Shown here piece after piece: positions 46,130 through 55,254 of a stretch of DNA of 64,000 nt. The notes under the pieces are model-generated. The model saw only the letters and a program-made list of their open reading frames with translations, did no database searches and was not told the origin of the DNA. The position numbers and the translations under genes are program-made. Positions within the stretch are counted from its first letter, which is position 1; every line of letters starts with the position of its first letter. The stretch is from NCBI GenBank assembly GCA_030430075.1, contig JAUIGN010000006.1:1-64000 (forward strand), written 5' to 3'. The stretch is from a bacterium (lineage in GTDB: Bacteria; Planctomycetota; Planctomycetia; Pirellulales; Pirellulaceae).

Positions 46130-47941
46130 ATGGCCGATGCTCCGCCCCCCGTGGGGTCAACCGTCTCTTCCCCTCCGGCGGATGCCGCTGACGCCACCGG
46201 CGAATATGTCGTCGTCGCCCGCCGCTATCGGCCCCAAACGTTCACTGATCTCGTCGGGCAGGGGCAGGTCACCCAGGCTCTGGGCAATGCGATTACAACC
46301 AACCGCGTCGGGCACGCCTACCTGTTCACGGGGGCCCGCGGTGTCGGCAAGACGTCTACCGCCCGCATTCTGGCCAAAGCGCTGAACTGCGTGGCGGGTC
46401 CCACGACGACTCCCTGCAATGCGTGTGATGCCTGCCAGTCGATCGCCCGTGGCGAGGATGTCGATGTTCTGGAGATCGACGGTGCCAGCAATCGGGGGAT
46501 CGACGAGATTCGCCAACTGCGATCCAACGTCAACATTCGTCCCAGTCGCTCGCGCTTCAAGATCTACATCATCGATGAAGTGCACATGCTGACAACGGCT
46601 GCGTTCAATGCGTTGCTGAAGACGCTGGAAGAACCTCCCGAACACGTCAAGTTCGTGTTTTGCACGACGGATCCAGAGAAGATCCCCATCACCGTCCTGT
46701 CGCGCTGCCAGCGATTTGACTTTCCGCCCGTCGAGGCCGAAGCGATTGTGGAGCGGCTGCGAGATATTCTTGCCGCGGAGGGAATGACGGCCGACGAGGA
46801 AGTCTTGCAGTTGCTGGCACGTCGGGCCGCAGGATCGATGCGGGATAGCCAGTCGTTGCTGGAGCAGCTACTTTCATTTTGCGACCAGCACGTGACGGCC
46901 GCCGATGTGCACGCCATGCTTGGTACCGCCCCGGCCGGACGGCTTGCCGAGTTGGCCAAACACCTTATCGCACGCGACGCTGCGGCCGCCTTGGCCGCCG
47001 TGGAGACGGCGGTCGGCGAGGGGATCGATGTGGGACAATTTGCCGAACAACTGTTGGGTTACTTCCGTGACATGATGGCGGCGGTCGTTGGCTGTGAACC
47101 GGATCTGATGCTCCACAGCGCAGCCGCCGATTATCCGGATCTCCGCGCGGCCGGCGAACAACTGGGCCTGCCCTCGATCCTGGCGGTCGTCCAGATCCTC
47201 GATCAGGCCGTCACCAAGATGCGGCAGAGTACCCACGTTCGCACGCTGCTCGAGGTCGCCCTGGTTCAGATCACGAGTCTCGCCGAGCTCGATGAACTGG
47301 CCGCCGTCGTCCAACAGTTGCGTTCAGGCGCCATGCCGACGGCCCCTGCCGGCCAGCGCAACCCGGGCGCTCGAACCGCCGGTGCCCCGGAGGCTCGACG
47401 AACCTCGACTGCCGGCAGCGTTCCTCCCCCACCGCCGCAGGCCAGCGACGCTCCGGATCAAAAAAAAACTAGATCGGCAGCCGAGGGAGGCGACCGGCCG
47501 CGGGCTGCGAATGGGCAGAACTGCGTCAAATTGGACGCATCTTCGGCCGAATCGGTATGGAAAGAAGCACTGGCCCTGCTTGGAGATATGACCGCTGACT
47601 ACGGCGGATTCTACGATTCCGTAGCAACTTCTGCGCCAAACAATCTAGTCGTCCGCTTCCAAGCAGGATATACTCTTCAGAAGGAAAGCCTGGAGCGGCC
47701 GGAACGGAAGAACCGCGTCGAGCAGGCGTTGGCGGAAGTGACCGGTCAGCCGGTGCACGTGCAGTTTGAGTTGCTGCCCGGAGAGGTCGCTCCGACCAAG
47801 AAGACGAATTCGGCATCTTCGCTGCGGCAGTTTCGGCGCGACATTGAAAAGCACCCCATGGTCCACGCGGCGATCGAACTGTTTGACGCGGAAATTGATC
47901 GAGTGGATCGACCGCGATCGTCCGGTCCAGCCTCGCGGTAA
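46130..47941 (+). CDS. dnaX: DNA polymerase III tau/gamma subunit (clamp loader), 603 aa
   Basis: ATPase of the clamp loader, coupling the polymerase to sliding-clamp loading. Residues 1-25 are a flexible N-terminus. The AAA+ domain has Walker A GARGVGKT (68-75), four zinc-binding cysteines (C87, C96, C99, C102), Walker B IYIIDEVHML, and LSRCQRFDF as the sensor region with the arginine finger. Residues about 275-400 are domain III. From about 400 is a disordered linker, then a tau-type C-terminal region. At codons 444-446 the run of nine A (47460-47468) can slip to give a gamma form of 447 aa. It follows ffs and precedes ybaB. Confidence 0.97.
   Translation: MADAPPPVGSTVSSPPADAADATGEYVVVARRYRPQTFTDLVGQGQVTQALGNAITTNRVGHAYLFTGARGVGKTSTARILAKALNCVAGPTTTPCNACDACQSIARGEDVDVLEIDGASNRGIDEIRQLRSNVNIRPSRSRFKIYIIDEVHMLTTAAFNALLKTLEEPPEHVKFVFCTTDPEKIPITVLSRCQRFDFPPVEAEAIVERLRDILAAEGMTADEEVLQLLARRAAGSMRDSQSLLEQLLSFCDQHVTAADVHAMLGTAPAGRLAELAKHLIARDAAAALAAVETAVGEGIDVGQFAEQLLGYFRDMMAAVVGCEPDLMLHSAAADYPDLRAAGEQLGLPSILAVVQILDQAVTKMRQSTHVRTLLEVALVQITSLAELDELAAVVQQLRSGAMPTAPAGQRNPGARTAGAPEARRTSTAGSVPPPPPQASDAPDQKKTRSAAEGGDRPRAANGQNCVKLDASSAESVWKEALALLGDMTADYGGFYDSVATSAPNNLVVRFQAGYTLQKESLERPERKNRVEQALAEVTGQPVHVQFELLPGEVAPTKKTNSASSLRQFRRDIEKHPMVHAAIELFDAEIDRVDRPRSSGPASR
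47460..47508 (+). promoter_or_regulatory. Predicted slippage/frameshift site in dnaX
   Basis: A run of nine A occupies 47460-47468 and reads CAA AAA AAA ACT in frame. With one extra A the frame becomes AAA AAC TAG, giving a stop at once. A small stem, GCAGCC (47477-47482) and GGCTGC (47503-47508), follows 8 bases later. Known dnaX genes use slippage or -1 frameshifting on A-runs to make gamma. The run here is in the linker between domain III and the tau-specific region, the expected place. Confidence 0.65.
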
Positions 47942-47964
47942 GGCAACGATTTCGAGGAAACGCA

Positions 47965-48324
47965 ATGTTCAAGGGACTGGGAAACATGGCTTCCATGCTC
48001 CGCCAGGCACAGCAAATGGGCGGCAAGATGGAAGAGATGACGGCGCAGTTGAAATCGCGGCGAGTTACCGGCGCTGCCGGGGGCGGCATGGTCGAAGTTG
48101 AGGCCAACGGGTTGGGCGAGGTCTTGCAGGTCCGCATCGAGCCGGCGCTCACCGACCGCGAGATGATCGAAGACCTGTTGCCTGCCGCCGTCAACCAGGC
48201 CGCGGCGAAAGCCAAGGCGTTGCACATGGAGATGATGCGGGAACTGACCGGGGGAATGGACCTGCCCGGCCTGGATGACATGATCTCTCAACTAGGGGGT
48301 GGTGACCTGCCGCCGGCCAACTGA
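47965..48324 (+). CDS. ybaB: YbaB/EbfC nucleoid-associated protein, 119 aa
   Basis: Small DNA-binding nucleoid protein of the YbaB/EbfC family. The start MFKGLGNMASMLRQAQQMGG and helix GKMEEMTAQLKS are followed by the beta strands RVTGAAGGGMVEVEANGLGE and VRIEPALTDREMIEDLL. The C-terminal segment MDLPGLDDMISQLGG is typical. It follows dnaX by 23 bases, a common operon partner. The usual third member recR is not next; rpoN is instead, after about 290 bases. Confidence 0.93.
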   Translation: MFKGLGNMASMLRQAQQMGGKMEEMTAQLKSRRVTGAAGGGMVEVEANGLGEVLQVRIEPALTDREMIEDLLPAAVNQAAAKAKALHMEMMRELTGGMDLPGLDDMISQLGGGDLPPAN

Positions 48325-48612
48325 GTCCGCGGCGGAGTGGGAAACGGGGCCGGCAAGAAGAGGCCTGTTCCACAAGCCGGTTGGCGAAGCGGAGTGAAAC
48401 GTCCCCCGCACGAAGCACTGGCAGGACCGTTGCCGCCGCTCGGATTCCACACGTTTTCGCAGCCAACTCCCAGATGATTGGATCGACCAACCGCCAACCC
48501 CCGGAATCCGGCTTGTCGTCGCTTGAGAAAAAGGTAAGTTTTCGTCGCCATCGCGAATTGCCCCCGGGCGCTGTCCTGACCCCTGCTCTTACGCTGAGTT
48601 TTCCCAACCACC

Positions 48613-50100
48613 ATGCGTCTCTCATTCGGTCTCGAAACCCGACAGGTCCAAACCCAGAAGATGGCGCCGCGGATGATCCAGTCAATGGAGATTCTGCAGT
48701 TGCCCCTGTTGGCGCTTCAGGAACGGATCGAGCAGGAGCTGATCGAAAATCCGGTTTTGGAAACGCAGGAGGAGACCCCGGCCAGTGACGACGTCGACGA
48801 CGACATCGAGAGCCCCGACGCTCCGGCCGAGACCGAACGCGAACTGGTGGTCGATGAGAAATCGGACAACGTCGAAGACTTCGAACGCCTGTTGGACCTG
48901 GATCGTGAAGTCCCCGACTACTTTGACGAGCGGCCACGCTCGTCGTCGAATCGCATTGAAGAGGATGCGAATCGCAAGCACGACGCGATGGCCAACGTGG
49001 AATCCCGCCACGAGACGCTCAACGACTACCTCATGCATCAGTTGGGGGAGCTCGATCTGGATCCGGCACTGGAGATGATGTGTACGCGGATCATCTCCAG
49101 CCTGGACGCCAAGGATGGGGGATATTTGCGGTGTAGCCTGCCTGACCTGTTGCCTGCCGACGCCGACGCCGGTCAGCAGGAACTGGCGGAGAACGCACTG
49201 GAGATTGTCCAGCAGTTTGACCCACCGGGGATCGCCGCGCGGGATCTGCGCGAATGCTTAATGCTGCAATTGACACCGGACTTGCCGTTCTACACCGAAC
49301 TGCGGACCCTGATCACGGGCCACCTGGAGGATCTTCGCGACAACCGGCTGCCCGCCATTCAGAAGGCAACCGGTTATTCCATCGAGCGGATTCATGAGGT
49401 TTGGGAACAGCTCAAGAAGCTCAATCCCAAGCCGGGTGCGGCCTTCGCCGAAACCTTTGTCGCCACGGCAACCCCGGATGTGCGTGTGGAACGTACGGAG
49501 GACGGCAAGTACAAGGTCATCGTCGACGACGATCGGACGCCCAGCTTGTACATCAGCGATTATTATCGACGGCGGCTGCAGAGCGGTGACGCCACTCCGG
49601 AGGAACGCGAATACATCAAACGCAAGGTCAATGCGGCCCAGTGGCTGATCGAATCCATCCAACAGCGGCGAAACACGCTGACCCGCGTCGCTCAGGCGAT
49701 CGTCGACTATCAGGTCAAGTTTCTGGAGGAAGGGCCGGAGGCGATCGAGCCGCTCAAGATGCAACAGATTGCCGATCAGGTCGGCGTTCACGTGACCACG
49801 GTCAGCCGTGCCGTGGACGACAAATGGCTGCAGACGCCTCGCGGAATCCTGGCCCTGAGGCGGTTCTTCGTGGGCGGTACGCAGACCGCCGAAGGAGACG
49901 AAGTCGCCTGGGATACGATCCGTCTCAAACTTCAGGAAGTGATCGACAACGAAGATAAGAAGAAACCCTACAGCGACGATCATCTGGTCGAGGAACTGGC
50001 CAAGCACGGCTTGCAGGTTGCCCGGCGAACCATCACCAAGTATCGCCAGAAAATGGGAATCCCCAGCTCGCGGCAACGGCGGGATTGGACCAAGAAGTAG
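48613..50100 (+). CDS. rpoN: RNA polymerase sigma-54 factor, 495 aa
   Basis: Alternative sigma factor for promoters activated by AAA+ enhancer-binding proteins. Region I is a Gln-rich activator-interacting segment (SFGLETRQVQTQKMAP, RMIQSMEILQLPLLALQERI). An acidic region II follows (about 55-110), then the core-binding domain around 120-300 (QFDPPGIAARDLRECLMLQL). The DNA-binding helix-turn-helix is LKMQQIADQVGVHVTTVSRA near 375, and the RpoN box ARRTITKYR near 470. ATG 48613 lacks a strong ribosome site but matches the family N-terminus. No enhancer-binding-protein gene is adjacent. Confidence 0.97.
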   Translation: MRLSFGLETRQVQTQKMAPRMIQSMEILQLPLLALQERIEQELIENPVLETQEETPASDDVDDDIESPDAPAETERELVVDEKSDNVEDFERLLDLDREVPDYFDERPRSSSNRIEEDANRKHDAMANVESRHETLNDYLMHQLGELDLDPALEMMCTRIISSLDAKDGGYLRCSLPDLLPADADAGQQELAENALEIVQQFDPPGIAARDLRECLMLQLTPDLPFYTELRTLITGHLEDLRDNRLPAIQKATGYSIERIHEVWEQLKKLNPKPGAAFAETFVATATPDVRVERTEDGKYKVIVDDDRTPSLYISDYYRRRLQSGDATPEEREYIKRKVNAAQWLIESIQQRRNTLTRVAQAIVDYQVKFLEEGPEAIEPLKMQQIADQVGVHVTTVSRAVDDKWLQTPRGILALRRFFVGGTQTAEGDEVAWDTIRLKLQEVIDNEDKKKPYSDDHLVEELAKHGLQVARRTITKYRQKMGIPSSRQRRDWTKK

Positions 50101-50489
50101 GGGTGTTCGATTCCGCGCGGCGGTCTGCCGGGGGGACGGCGCCGCGCAGCACGGGACGGCGCCGCGCAGCACGGGACGGCGCGGCCCGCGCGCTAAGGCG
50201 CATACCGTCAGAGCCCCGTCACCAGAAACTGCCCCGTGTCGCGTGTCGTGTCGGGGCCGGGACGAGCCGCCGGCCTCTGTTCGAATGCACGCGGCCGCAA
50301 ATGTCTGCCTCCGCGCGGGTCGCCGGCGGGGCTGCGAAAATCGCTATAAACTATACGTTCACCTTGGTTTAGCCGTTGTTGATCGGGGCGAGGGCCGTCT
50401 CACTGCGGTTGGCCGGCCGGTGGCCCTGATATCATTGAAGGAGGCGTGCGCGCCGACGTTGGGTTGTCTTGTTGGAAAGGAACCGAGCC
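50101..50489. other. Intergenic region with a short tandem repeat
   Basis: GGGACGGCGCCGCGCAGCAC repeats at 50133-50152 and 50153-50172, with a third partial copy. It may be a terminator region for rpoN. The rest up to 50489 should hold the acyl-CoA dehydrogenase promoter; no gene is seen. Confidence 0.5.
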
Positions 50490-52430
50490 ATGTCGATCAG
50501 CCCCGATGCCAATTCAGAACACGTGCCCGCTGACAACGGCGAGCACCATGCGTCGTTTGCCGAGACGGCGCTCAAGCTGGGCGGCAAGAGCGAGGAAGAA
50601 GCGCGGCGGACCGGTGCGATTGACGAGGCCGACGATCAAGTCGAGGCGCTGTTCAAACCCGAGTACCAAACGGTGCACAGCCCGGCTCACCGGGCCGTCT
50701 GGGAACGCGGCATCCCTGTCGAATTGTTCGAGGCCAATCCGGTCGAAACTCCTGCCGACATCCAGCAGGTCATGGACGATTCCGTCGAGCTCGTACGGCG
50801 TCACCGCGAAGACGGGACGATCCTGGATGCCCAGGGGAAGATCACCAACCAGATCCTCGACGAACTGGCGGGTGTCGGTTACTGGGGTCTGTTGGTCGAT
50901 CGGGAATACGGCGGACGCGGCACCCCGTTTCGCAGTTTCGCCCCCTTTCTGACTCGGATGGCCATGGAAGACCCGACGATTGCCGGCCTGGCCTCGGTCC
51001 ATGGATGCATCGGCGCGGTCGATCCGGTGCGGACGTTTGGCACGCCGGAGCAGAAGGCCCGTTTCCTGCCCGGGTTGGCCAGCGGCCAACGGCTCTCGGC
51101 ATTCGCTTTGACGGAGCCATGCGCCGGCTCGGACTTGACGGCGTTGCGGACTCGAGCCGTCCTCGACGGCGACCGCTACCTGGTGACCGGCGAGAAGCTG
51201 TTCATCACCAATGTGGTTCCGGGCCGGACGATCGGCCTGGTCTGTTTGATCGACGATCAGCCGTCCGTTCTGATATGCGAGTTGCCGGAGGAAGAGACGG
51301 AGCAGTTTCAACTCAAGAAGTACGGGCTTTATGCGCTCAAGCATACCTATAACCAGGGCATTCTTTTCCAGAATTTTTCCGTCCCTGCGGAAAACCGGTT
51401 GCAGCCGGTGCGCGGCAGCGGCCTGACCATCGCCTACCACGGACTCAATCTGGGGCGTATCGCCCTCTGCGCCAATGCGGCCGGAACGATGCGGCTGATG
51501 CTGGCCAGCATGTTGCCGTGGGGTAAGTTTCGCAAGACGTATGGCGAGTCGATTGCGAGCCGCGAATTGGTGCAGCGACGGCTGGCCCGGATGGCGGGCC
51601 TGATTGTCGCCTGCGATGCCCTGGTGGCGTGGTGTTCCAGCCTCATCGACGATGGTTATCGGGGAGAGATGGAGTGCATCGTGGCCAAGATCTTCGGCAG
51701 CGAGGCGCAGAAGGAAGCAGCCATCGAGCTGCACATGAAGACGCACGGCGGCCGCTCGTTCCTGCATGGCCACATGTTTGGCGACAACGCACTGGAATAC
51801 CTGGCGCCCTGCATTTACGAAGGCGAAGGCGAGATGCTCGGCATGGCGTTCTTCAAGTCGCTCGTCAAACACCACGGCACGACGTACTTCGAGGCGATCG
51901 GCAAAGCGCTGCAGGCGGCCGGGATCCGGAAACCCAACCCGCTGAACCCGGCGCATGCCTGGGCCTTGAAGGGAGTGCTCGGCCCCTATGCGGGATGGGT
52001 CCTGGGTCAGTATTTCGTCCCCAAGGGGGCGCCCTCGTTGCCGCCGATGCCGGCCGGCCTCCGCCAGCATGCCGACTTTGCCGCGCGGGAATTGCAGCGC
52101 CGGCCTTTGGAGATCAGCGGTGTAATGCGCAAACACCAGTTGAAACTGGCGGATCGGCAATGCCGGATGGCCGAGCTCTCCGGCCGCGTGCAGGCGCTGG
52201 TCGTGATGCTGTGCACCAGCCTCTACGCGGCCCGGCAGGAAGACGAAGTTGTGCGCGCCGCCGCCGACCTGGTTTGTCAGGACCTGCGCCGCGAACTCTC
52301 GGGGAGCCGACCCAGCGATCGGTATTTTCGTGCGGCCACCTCGTTGGGACAGACCATCGTCGACGGCGGATTCGCCTCGATCGAGAATGTCCCTGTCGAC
52401 GAAATCTTGATGCCCTACGAGGCGAGCTGA
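50490..52430 (+). CDS. Acyl-CoA dehydrogenase family protein, 646 aa
   Basis: FAD-dependent acyl-CoA dehydrogenase, likely in fatty acid or related acyl-CoA oxidation. ATG 50490 has AAGGA about 10 bases upstream. The core has an N-terminal helical domain to about 140 ([20 protein letters not shown]), [20 protein letters not shown] and [13 protein letters not shown] (flavin-binding beta domain, 205-250), [12 protein letters not shown] and the C-terminal helical domain. The usual catalytic Glu lies near [18 protein letters not shown] further about 150-residue C-terminal extension makes it longer than the about 380-aa common family; similar long forms include FadE-type enzymes. No electron-transfer-flavoprotein genes are adjacent. 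Confidence 0.9.
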   Translation: MSISPDANSEHVPADNGEHHASFAETALKLGGKSEEEARRTGAIDEADDQVEALFKPEYQTVHSPAHRAVWERGIPVELFEANPVETPADIQQVMDDSVELVRRHREDGTILDAQGKITNQILDELAGVGYWGLLVDREYGGRGTPFRSFAPFLTRMAMEDPTIAGLASVHGCIGAVDPVRTFGTPEQKARFLPGLASGQRLSAFALTEPCAGSDLTALRTRAVLDGDRYLVTGEKLFITNVVPGRTIGLVCLIDDQPSVLICELPEEETEQFQLKKYGLYALKHTYNQGILFQNFSVPAENRLQPVRGSGLTIAYHGLNLGRIALCANAAGTMRLMLASMLPWGKFRKTYGESIASRELVQRRLARMAGLIVACDALVAWCSSLIDDGYRGEMECIVAKIFGSEAQKEAAIELHMKTHGGRSFLHGHMFGDNALEYLAPCIYEGEGEMLGMAFFKSLVKHHGTTYFEAIGKALQAAGIRKPNPLNPAHAWALKGVLGPYAGWVLGQYFVPKGAPSLPPMPAGLRQHADFAARELQRRPLEISGVMRKHQLKLADRQCRMAELSGRVQALVVMLCTSLYAARQEDEVVRAAADLVCQDLRRELSGSRPSDRYFRAATSLGQTIVDGGFASIENVPVDEILMPYEAS

Positions 52431-52448
52431 CCTGATGGGTGCCTGCCT

Positions 52449-52477
52449 GCCGTCGGCCCGAGGCCCTGCCTCGCTAG
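52449..52477 (-). repeat. 29-bp direct repeat, copy 1 (hairpin type)
   Basis: CTAGCGAGGCAGGGCCTCGG on the minus strand, with CGAGGC/GCCTCG hairpin, is found twice flanking the small intergenic stretch after the acyl-CoA dehydrogenase gene. Confidence 0.75.
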
Positions 52478-52561
52478 ATGGCTTGTATCAGGTTTAGCCT
52501 TACCAATGAGTCAAGTTTGAGCGACCAACGGGAGCGGACGAACATGCCGCGAGCGTCAGCT

Positions 52562-52590
52562 CGCCGTCGGTCCGAGGCCCTGCCTCGCTA
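52562..52590 (-). repeat. 29-bp direct repeat, copy 2 (contains the UXS stop codon)
   Basis: Same sequence as at 52449 with one change. On the minus strand it begins with the TAG of the UDP-glucuronate decarboxylase gene, so the repeat supplies the gene's end and could act as a terminator. Confidence 0.75.
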
Positions 52591-53562
52591 GTAATTGGGC
52601 GTCGGCGGACGGTATTCGCCGAGGTCGACGTTGCGGAACCAATCGATGGTCTTGGCCAGTCCTTCACGCAATTCGACGTTCGGCTCCCATGCCAACTTTT
52701 CGCGGGCCAGCGTGATGTCGGGCTGCCGTCGCGTTGGATCGTCCGCCGGTAATGGCTCGAAGACGAGCTTCGATTTCGAGCCGGTCAGCTCAATCGTCAG
52801 CTCGGCAAGTTCCCGGATCGTGAATTCGTGGGGATTCCCCAGGTTGACCGGTCCGCTGAAATCATCGGGGCCTTCCATCATCCGCACGATGCCTTCGATC
52901 AGATCATCGCAGTAGCAAAACGAACGCGTCTGTTGGCCGTCGCCGTAAATGGCAATGTCTTCGTTGGCCAGGGCCTGACGAATGAAATTCGAGACCACCC
53001 GTCCGTCGAATGGGTGCATCCGCGGGCCGTAGGTGTTGAAGATCCGGACCAGCCGAATGTCGACCCGATTCATCCTTTGATAGTCCATGAACAGCGTCTC
53101 AGCTGCCCGTTTGCCTTCGTCGTAGCAGGCCCGCGGACCAAGGGGGTTGACGCTGCCGCGATAGGATTCCGGCTGGGGGTGGACTTCCGGATCGCCGTAC
53201 ACCTCGCTGGTCGACGCTTGCAGAATCCGTGCCCGGCAGCGGAGCGCCATCCCCAGCATGTTGATGGCCCCCATCACCGACGTCTTCATCGTCTTGATGG
53301 GATTGAACTGGTAATGACCGGGGGCGGCCGGGCAGGCCAGGTTGTAGATGCGGTCCACTTCGAGCCAGATCGGCTGGGTCACGTCGTGACGAATCAGCTC
53401 GAAATTGCGCTTCCCCAGCAGGTGCGACACGTTGGTCTTCTGGCTGGTGAAAAAGTTGTCGAGACAAATGACGTCATGCCCTTCATCGACGAGCCGATCG
53501 CAGAGATGGGAGCCCAGGAAGCCAGCTCCCCCCGTAATTAGTATTCGCCTGACTTTGCTCAC
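52588..53562 (-). CDS. UDP-glucuronate decarboxylase (UXS), 324 aa
   Basis: This SDR enzyme converts UDP-glucuronate to UDP-xylose for surface polysaccharide. [14 protein letters not shown] at 11-24 binds NAD. The UXS signature is present: [19 protein letters not shown] (about 73-91), [35 protein letters not shown] and [12 protein letters not shown] with the catalytic Tyr and Lys. [20 protein letters not shown] follows. The start is GTG 53562 with AAGGA upstream. It ends in a repeated hairpin sequence. A gene-size gap of about 490 bases lies upstream. Confidence 0.94.
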   Translation of the reverse strand: MSKVRRILITGGAGFLGSHLCDRLVDEGHDVICLDNFFTSQKTNVSHLLGKRNFELIRHDVTQPIWLEVDRIYNLACPAAPGHYQFNPIKTMKTSVMGAINMLGMALRCRARILQASTSEVYGDPEVHPQPESYRGSVNPLGPRACYDEGKRAAETLFMDYQRMNRVDIRLVRIFNTYGPRMHPFDGRVVSNFIRQALANEDIAIYGDGQQTRSFCYCDDLIEGIVRMMEGPDDFSGPVNLGNPHEFTIRELAELTIELTGSKSKLVFEPLPADDPTRRQPDITLAREKLAWEPNVELREGLAKTIDWFRNVDLGEYRPPTPNY

Positions 53563-53694
53563 CTGTTCTGTGTCCTTCTGTGATGCGGCCCGGAACGTGA
53601 CGGATTGTGACTCGGAGTCGCCGTGACTTTACGTGATCCCGGCGGACGGGCAACCCCGGGATGCGAACAAGGCCCGTTTGCGGCAACCCGGATG

Positions 53695-53880
53695 AATCAT
53701 CAGCCGTTGCCCATTCGCCGCCGTTCCGTTGATCGCCGTGCAATCCGGCCGCGAACGCATTCCGGCTGAGTTGCCCGGCGGTTCGGGTGATCTCACCGCA
53801 AACGATTGCGAGGCAATGGCTTGCACTGAATCGTTGTTCCTGCATGAATCATCGCGGGGCAGTCCCGCAGAGGCTGCCGG
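53695..53880 (+). repeat. Interspersed repeat beta, copy 4
   Basis: CATCAGCCGTTGCCCATTCG near 53698 begins this copy. Its frame gives VPLIAVQSGRERIPAE, then LPGGSGDLTANDC and MACTESLFLHESS. This is the most complete 3' part in the window. No alpha element follows. The rest of the 53563-54053 gap shows nothing else. Confidence 0.85.
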
Positions 53881-54053
53881 GAAGCTCGCTCCCTCTCTTC
53901 CACCTTAGTTCGCTGCCGCCGCACTGGCGACAAGCATCGGGCACCTTGGCCGTGAATTTTTCAATTGCGGTGGACACGAGCAGGTGCCGCCGCTAACCTC
54001 CCGCCGCGCTCGGCAACTTGCGCGCACCAGTTCCGTCATTCCACTTCGGCCAC

Positions 54054-54845
54054 ATGGGTATCCAAATGGCGCTCCGCCCCCTGATTCTGTTCGTGCTGGC
54101 ATTCGCCCTCGGTTCGTATCTCGCAACCGCCCGGGGCGACGACTTTCGCGTCGAGACTCGGGTCTATCTCGAAAAAGAGGTGGAACCTGCCTTTGAAACG
54201 TTGACCGTTTTTTCTGGTGACGTAGTCTACGACTTCGTCCTCAGTCAGGGATCCGCGGCCGCCGAAACGACCATGGTGACGGTCTTTGATCAACGGCGCG
54301 GCCGGATCGTGTTGCTGGACGGCGAACGGAAGATCCAGACGGAACTGACGACCCAATGGTTGTCCGAATTCACGACGAAGATGCGTGAGGGGCGCGATCA
54401 GAACGAACAGGGCGGGGCCCTGTTTCGCCCTGTGTTTTCCGTCACGCACGAAGAGTCGGCACATCAGATCACGATGACAAGCGACGGTCTGACGTACCGA
54501 GTCACCGGGGAAATGCCCAAGGATTCAACGGCCGCCAAGCGCTATCGCAGCTTTGCCGACTGGTTCGCTCGCTTGAATGCGGCTCGCGGTGGGATTCCGC
54601 CATTTGGCCGTATTGAGCTCAACCGCATCCTGAACGAGGAAGGCCTGCTGCCGGTCCGTATCGAAAGAACACTGGTCCGCGGTCGCAAAAAGTCGCAAGT
54701 CCACAGCGAACACGCGTCCAACTGGACGCTCTCCAACACCGATCGACGCCGGATTGATCAGGCTGGACAGATGATGGCCGAACTGCCGTCGGTGTCGCCG
54801 CTCAAGTTCTGGGGCGTGAAGACCGAAGTCGCGACCGCCCGGTAA
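54054..54845 (+). CDS. Secreted protein of unknown function, 263 aa
   Basis: ATG 54054 gives MGIQMALRPLILFVLAFALG, a signal peptide ending near residue 22 (LATARGDD); ATG 54066 is an alternative. The mature part is beta-rich with segments VETRVYLEKEVEPAFETLTV, MVTVFDQRRGRIVLLDGERK and LPVRIERTLVRGRKKSQVHS. The pattern resembles outer-membrane lipoprotein-sorting or similar beta proteins, but no family can be named. It lies between a beta repeat and the PmoA-like gene. Confidence 0.75.
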   Translation: MGIQMALRPLILFVLAFALGSYLATARGDDFRVETRVYLEKEVEPAFETLTVFSGDVVYDFVLSQGSAAAETTMVTVFDQRRGRIVLLDGERKIQTELTTQWLSEFTTKMREGRDQNEQGGALFRPVFSVTHEESAHQITMTSDGLTYRVTGEMPKDSTAAKRYRSFADWFARLNAARGGIPPFGRIELNRILNEEGLLPVRIERTLVRGRKKSQVHSEHASNWTLSNTDRRRIDQAGQMMAELPSVSPLKFWGVKTEVATAR

Positions 54846-55254
54846 CCGCCAACCCACCGGCGCCGTGGGTGCGCCGAGCGTAGCGCGAGGGGCGGACCCG
54901 ACGCTGGAGTCTCTTTGGCAATTGCCCGCTTGGCCACGATCTGCGGGGCGGCGCAGTAAGATCTTCCGCGCCTCAGGGGTGCGGCCGCGCGGGTGGTCAC
55001 CGGTGACCGGTTTCTGAGAAAGTTGCCGATGACCGGGACCTGAGACTCGGAATTGCTGGCATTCGCCGGATCGCTGCGTTAGAGTCTTACCTTGGGACAT
55101 GCACGCACGGTGCGGGCATGTTTCGGGAGCGACCGGCGGGAGCGCACCGGATGTTGGTACGCTCCCTGGTTGGTTGTGGCCCTGCCGCGTCAGGATCGGG
55201 CCACGCATCAATGGCAATTCCTACCCCATGCTCTACCGCGAGGCCTCCGGCACC
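54846..55254. other. Intergenic region, no gene seen
   Basis: The gap before the DUF6807 gene. No coding frame with a credible start or family match, and no repeat copy, was recognised. It should contain the promoter of the next gene. Confidence 0.4.

Noticed and set aside
50514..52160. 548-codon minus frame opposite the acyl-CoA dehydrogenase gene
   Set aside because: It mirrors a well-conserved enzyme gene; its composition (many Arg, His, Gln) is that of antisense translation.
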